From Margaritifera margaritifera (lineage: Eukaryota > Mollusca > Bivalvia > Unionida > Margaritiferidae), in NCBI GenBank assembly GCA_029931535.1, contig JAQPZY010001621.1, positions 4,502,001-4,566,000 of the forward strand: 64,000 nucleotides of DNA. The letters run 5' to 3'. Shown piece by piece: positions 59,584 to 64,000 of this stretch. The notes under the pieces are model-generated. The model was not told the origin of the DNA and made no database searches. It was given only the letters and a program-made list of their open reading frames with translations. A program made the position numbers and the translations under genes. How positions within the stretch are numbered: the first letter of the stretch is position 1; every line of letters begins with the position of its first letter.

Positions 59584-61540
59584 TAGAAGTGCTCATGCAA
59601 ACACTGAATCTCGAGTCAATATCTGGATTACAGGTAAAACTTTCCTGACGATTCAAGGTAACCTTTCAGCAATTTGCCCCAGGTTTACCTTTACCTCACC
59701 GCAGCAGGCAGATTCACAGATGACAAAATATGTACACCCTATTGTATTTAGTCGTGCCCAGGTAGAAAACGGGTCGAATATGACGCACATGAAGTTCATT
59801 TAAATATTTGTGGATGAAGTTTCGTGACCGGAAACTGCGTCAGTGCTACAATAGACCTGGGTATAGAGTAACAGTATCACTAGTTCTTTTCAGCTAAATA
59901 TAGTGTTATATATAAACCTAACTTATGAAAACAGAGATAGTGTCAGCTGTAACACGAGAGTGGTCATGCACTAAAACGGAACAGTCAGATTAAATTTAAA
60001 CGGACGTGATTTGAGTTTGCTGGCAAAGTCTAGAATATTAACGAGCATTGTATTCTCGTCGATGTTCCTTTTTCATTTGAATTTACTGCTCAATTTAATT
60101 ATAAGTAAATAGAATTAAAATGTCTTTCTTTAAACTTTATTAAAATCTTCGATGCACTTATTGTATCTGAAAATACATTTAGTCTGTTTATATCTTACGA
60201 TAAATTTGGCAAAAATGTCATGAAAATTTGCAAGTGTTTCTTTTATACTGTCGCTCTAATTAAAGATATCTCGTCGGTTGAACTTTGATGATACCATTTT
60301 TTTATGCGTCATTGTTTATTAGCTTTCTATAATATTCTTATATGTTGAATAAAGGACGTCCTCGTATCTATTTTTGGTAGCTCCAGAATGACGTTTTAAG
60401 CGACATTAATGGATTGCAGATGATAAATTTTACTTTTGATAAATACGGGAATTATGACATTGGAAATTCCATGAATATGAAGGAAAAATAAAATACATCA
60501 ATAAAAAGGGCAGAAGGGAGGTTTTCTGTCAATGTCTATATTAATTATTTGTGATAACTTGCTCTCAGTATGGTTTGTTGAATAATAGCAAATTTTAGTC
60601 GACTTTCACCAATCAGCTTGTACTCCACACAGGTAAATTTCTGACCAAGTAGCTTTAAAATCATGTGCCACCTATGTAACTGACAAGGGTCTATTGAGTA
60701 TTCAACCAATGGAGAATTCTGGTCAGAGGGATACGATAGCTGTAGGCATTTGAAAATATCAATATAATCAATTTTATTATATATCCGGGAAAAACTCTTT
60801 GGCTCGAATTCCCTAATCCACCTGCACCTCTAATCCTTCATCATCAATTTCCAACACAATTCTCACCATCACTATTGAGGATGAATCTGCAAGGCTCATG
60901 ACAGAAACGCATTCGCAACTTTGAGGCCAATCCTACAGATCATTCTTCGAATGTATGCTGATAGCTGCCATTCGGACCATCTAGACTATTTATGAAACAA
61001 GGAAACCGAGAAGTTGCAAATGCACGGAACTATTTTTTTCATTAGCAACTTCTCGGTCAATACAATCGTAGAAATAATATCCGAGGTAGTCTGAATAGTT
61101 TGCTGTATCTTTTTTGCGGCAACAAAATGTATGATTGTTTTGTAAAGTACTGCGCCCACATACATCCGAAGTATATTTGTCTCTCGCAGGAATATCAGAG
61201 TTGTTCCGAATGGACAGACACGTTGGGGCAAAGAAGAGTCCTGAAAACCGAAGACTTCTGATTGAAACAGGTCCTATATGTACCAAGCATCTGACAATTG
61301 CTCAAATTTAAATTAATCATTGCGAAGACACGGTTTGAAGTGTTGATGGGGTTTGGTATGAGGATAAACCTCTTTTCATGATATCACTGAGTAATTTTGG
61401 TAAATTTATATTAAAGATCCCTTTTTAATAAGAGTGACACATAGAAATACAAATGCGAAACTTTTTCACAATTTAGATAAATAGTTACTTCATACAATCT
61501 TTAATTCTGGCCTGTTTCACATTTTAAAAAATCATTATAT
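59584..61540. other. No gene recognised
   Basis: Overlapping minus frames at 61286-60986 (98 and 81 codons) lie in a more balanced composition and share no recognised motif. The remainder is AT-rich. Confidence 0.4.
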
Positions 61541-61544
61541 TCTC

Positions 61545-61735
61545 TCTCTCAAAACAGTAAAAAAAAATTTAAAAAATCGAGTTTAAACTGCTATACCGCT
61601 AATTTCTCCACGGCCTGACCTGCAGCATGACGTATTACCTGAAACGATATTTTCTCGAATATTTTCACTGTATGATCTGAAATTTTCCAGTTGTCACGTC
61701 CGTGCAACAGATCATCGCTTAGCTGCATAACTATT
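61545..61735. repeat. Duplicated block, copy 1, coding-like on the minus strand
   Basis: Homologous to 63315-63510 in the same orientation. On the minus strand it reads RHAAGQAVEKLAV, a stop, then QFKLDFLNFFYCFERENI. The other copy reads CYAVGQAVGKVLLLQFKRDF. Amino-acid agreement with a stop in this copy suggests an exon and a decayed duplicate, or a transposon relic; family unknown. Confidence 0.5.
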
Positions 61736-61814
61736 AGTGAAAACCCGGGGCACATTGATCAACATGTTTACAAGAAATATCATTGACTACAGTTGTAATG
61801 CATTACACTCCTAG

Positions 61815-61866
61815 AAATGATGACACACTATGATGATGACACACTATGATGATGACACACTATGAT
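61815..61866. repeat. 15-bp tandem repeat, three copies
   Basis: Unit tgatgacacactatga. Confidence 0.95.
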
Positions 61867-62029
61867 GGTTTTCAGTGTTTTCTCTGATTGCTACATACAA
61901 TATTTAGTTTAAACATATTTTATTGCTGCACATAAAACTACAAATCCAGTAGAATTGGAATAAAGGTACATTCCTCTCCATCACGATAGTGATACATGTA
62001 GCGTGACGATACTTTTTTATTATTAGTGG

Positions 62030-63150
62030 TCTTGCAAGTCAATAACTCGTGCATTTTGTTGGTGGATCGGGTCCACTTTGTTGGCTTAAATTCAGGCCAG
62101 GAAAAAAATAGCGTATACCCAACATATTGTACACATGCAGCACGCGCCTGGGCTCAATTTAAACCTGGAACCTGACCTCAATTTCACCAAGAAAATCTTG
62201 AAGTTAGGTCTTGACTTAAGAGATAAGATCAGTCAATATTAAGTCAGTTAATATTAAGTCAGAATTAAATTTAAGACAATCAGATCACTGGATTCTAAGA
62301 CTATTTTAAGTTCACATTAAGATCCGTTGTTGACATCCAGGCCTGGTTGTTTACTGTTTATATCTCGTCTTTAATGATGAGGACATGGAAGGTTTCGTCT
62401 TTCAGATAGGAAAGGATGAAACAACAGCTCTGACAGCACTTGCATAAGAAAATTTAAGTACATACTGTTATGTTAGAATACATGCATTTAATCCCTGATG
62501 CTCGAAATTCAAAACTGTGTTATATTTTGGTTAGGCAATCACATTTTTTTTAAGGCGTAAGATGCCATGTAAATATACATAGTTTCGTGTTCCTAAATTT
62601 GTACATTTCTAGCAGGATTGAAAAATTTGAAGAATAGGTTTGAACTAGAAATCTATTGTTTTGCAGTCCACACGAATCATAGATTCTCAAATATACCAGT
62701 ACACGACAAAGGACATATGACTTCCGCCAGTCTCGCGCCGTGCTTTTTCTAAAATGTTGCCTCTGATGAGTCGAAGATATAATGAAGGAAAAGAACCATA
62801 TCGACAATTTTAAGTGCCCACTCGTATTTGGATGCCACGGGTCCCCAAAATATTTTTGGAAACTTTTTCTCAGATCAAGTCAAGAGATTGTACAGTTAAT
62901 CGGATCGTTCGATTGATAAAAATGGTGGAATTGATGATACGAAGAATAATAAATTATCTGTTGTATGTTGTGGCAAGAATATGGAAATATTACCATTTAT
63001 TTTTGTACCACGAACATTCATACTCCAAAATTCAACTCCTAAAATTCTGCCAATAAAGAAAATATAAAGGATCATTGTTCAACCTGTAAAATACAACAGA
63101 TTTAACATAAAAATACACTAATAGATTCCTTTCTCAGATCTGGAGTTTAT
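62030..63150. repeat. Diverged duplication, copy 2
   Basis: Partner of 54700-55735, 7.3 kb downstream, same orientation. Insertions and deletions are frequent; shared landmarks run to the 'aaaatataaaggatcattgttcaacc' region, given here in outline only. Confidence 0.85.
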
Positions 63151-63314
63151 GGGAAGTTTGAAAAAATCAAGGACAGAAATTAAACTGGGGCATATATTCT
63201 ATTCGGGAGATGGTCGATGTATATTTGATTATTTGATTTTCGTATGAAATTTTAGACAAAGTCCATTGTTAACAAGAAGCATTTATTACTCGAACACTAT
63301 TGTCTTTATCGTAA

Positions 63315-63510
63315 CTACTGTTATTCTCTCTCTCTCTCTCCTGCTTAAAATAGTAACAAAATCGCGTTTGAACTGCAATAGAAGTACTTTGCCCACGGCC
63401 TGACCTACAGCATAACATGTAACTGGCAAACCTGTTACAGGAATTGCTGGAATGTTTTCCCTGAATGATATGAAATGTTCCAATTCTCACGTCCATACAG
63501 CATTACCCCT
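63315..63510. repeat. Duplicated block, copy 2, coding-like on the minus strand
   Basis: The minus frame is open for 65 codons (MEHFISFRENIPAIPVTGLP, then CYAVGQAVGKVLLLQFKRDF). See 61545-61735. No recognised domain. Confidence 0.5.
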
Positions 63511-63529
63511 TACTTGTTGTTGCACGTCT

Positions 63530-63857
63530 CTTAGTAGAGTTGGGTACCACGAAACATTTTGTACCGCGTATTTCTGTGTGTACCGTATTTCTGAATATAC
63601 CGTAATACGTACCACGGTATACCGCAATTATATTAGGGACCAACAATTTAATTTTATGGAGCAGTGGCCTGGGATTTTTTTCTTCAAATTTCCTGCTCTC
63701 AAATAGCTTGAAAAATATAATAACTACATATTATATCCAATATATTATTTGGAAAAAAATATTATCTTGAGATAAAAGAAAATAAAATATCTCTGCTCGA
63801 AAGAAAATCGCAGCCCCCTCCCCCCGAAAATTAAATGGTCAGTACCGTAGGTTACAT
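63530..63857. other. Possible MITE end and low-complexity sequence
   Basis: 63538-63645 has 'tgggtaccacgaaac', 'gtaccgcg' and 'accgcaat'-type inverted motifs that recall hAT MITEs, without clear ends. A C-rich run is at 63814-63825. Confidence 0.3.
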
Positions 63858-64000
63858 TTCGATAGTCCGAAGGATTATTGGTCCGAAAGTTCTATGGCAC
63901 GAAAGAAAGGTTAACTGATTCGAAGGTTCATTCATTCGAAGGGTTGTCAGTCCGAATGAGGGGTTCACTAGCTCTAAGGTTCAGTGGTCCGAAGGTGTGT
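63858..64000. repeat. Degenerate 'ggtccgaaggttcat' tandem repeat
   Basis: Six to seven degenerate copies of a roughly 21-bp motif containing tccgaagg; it runs past the window edge. Confidence 0.8.

Overview
This window is nuclear DNA of an animal, not a prokaryote. It is AT-rich, nearly all non-coding, crowded with microsatellites and minisatellites, and full of decayed transposons. The only intact gene I can support is a four-exon GADD45 homologue on the + strand (coding exons between 29207 and 32317, GT-AG introns, 159 residues). The transposon mix is a short tRNA-Leu-type SINE with a central domain like that of molluscan SINEs, several LINE families, Penelope-like and hAT elements. It suggests a marine lophotrochozoan, most likely a mollusc; that placement is inference.

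Layout. 0-4 kb: unique sequence, a (TA)n tract, a hAT-like element and a block of degenerate repeats. 4.1-10.9 kb: one long decayed LINE on the minus strand (ORF1-like, endonuclease, linker, reverse transcriptase and 3' end in the right order), interrupted by hAT elements, a DDE transposase relic and minisatellites. 11.1-12.2 kb: the 3' end of a second LINE family. 13.9-18.1 kb: further copies of both LINE 3' ends, another LINE piece and a mariner relic. 18.1-23.5 kb: a diverged direct duplication around two large minisatellites. 24-28 kb: minisatellites and a LINE relic with an SGNH-hydrolase-like domain, split by a SINE. 28.9-32.3 kb: GADD45 with promoter. 33-42.7 kb: repeats, palindromic elements and one full-length SINE. 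44.1 kb: an inverted, exact 52-bp copy of the GADD45 transcript start with its own TATA box at the same spacing. 45-52.7 kb: minisatellites, a Penelope-like relic with inverted arms and an RNase H relic. 53-54.7 kb: a solo LTR inside a diverged tandem repeat. 54.7-64 kb: duplicated blocks, a SINE and three minisatellites.

Most interesting points: (1) the conserved 52-bp block at the GADD45 transcription start, able to form a hairpin and duplicated in inverted orientation 15 kb away at identical TATA spacing; (2) a perfect cAMP-response-type octamer at the centre of a 78-bp palindrome in GADD45 intron 3; (3) several minisatellites that can be traced to LINE protein-coding sequence, including one whose unit encodes the reverse-transcriptase YADD box; (4) nested hAT insertions whose 8-bp target duplications can be proven against empty sites inside this same window; (5) a solo LTR with a textbook heat-shock-element, CCAAT, TATA and initiator promoter. 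The long open frames across minisatellites result from unit lengths divisible by three and are not genes.
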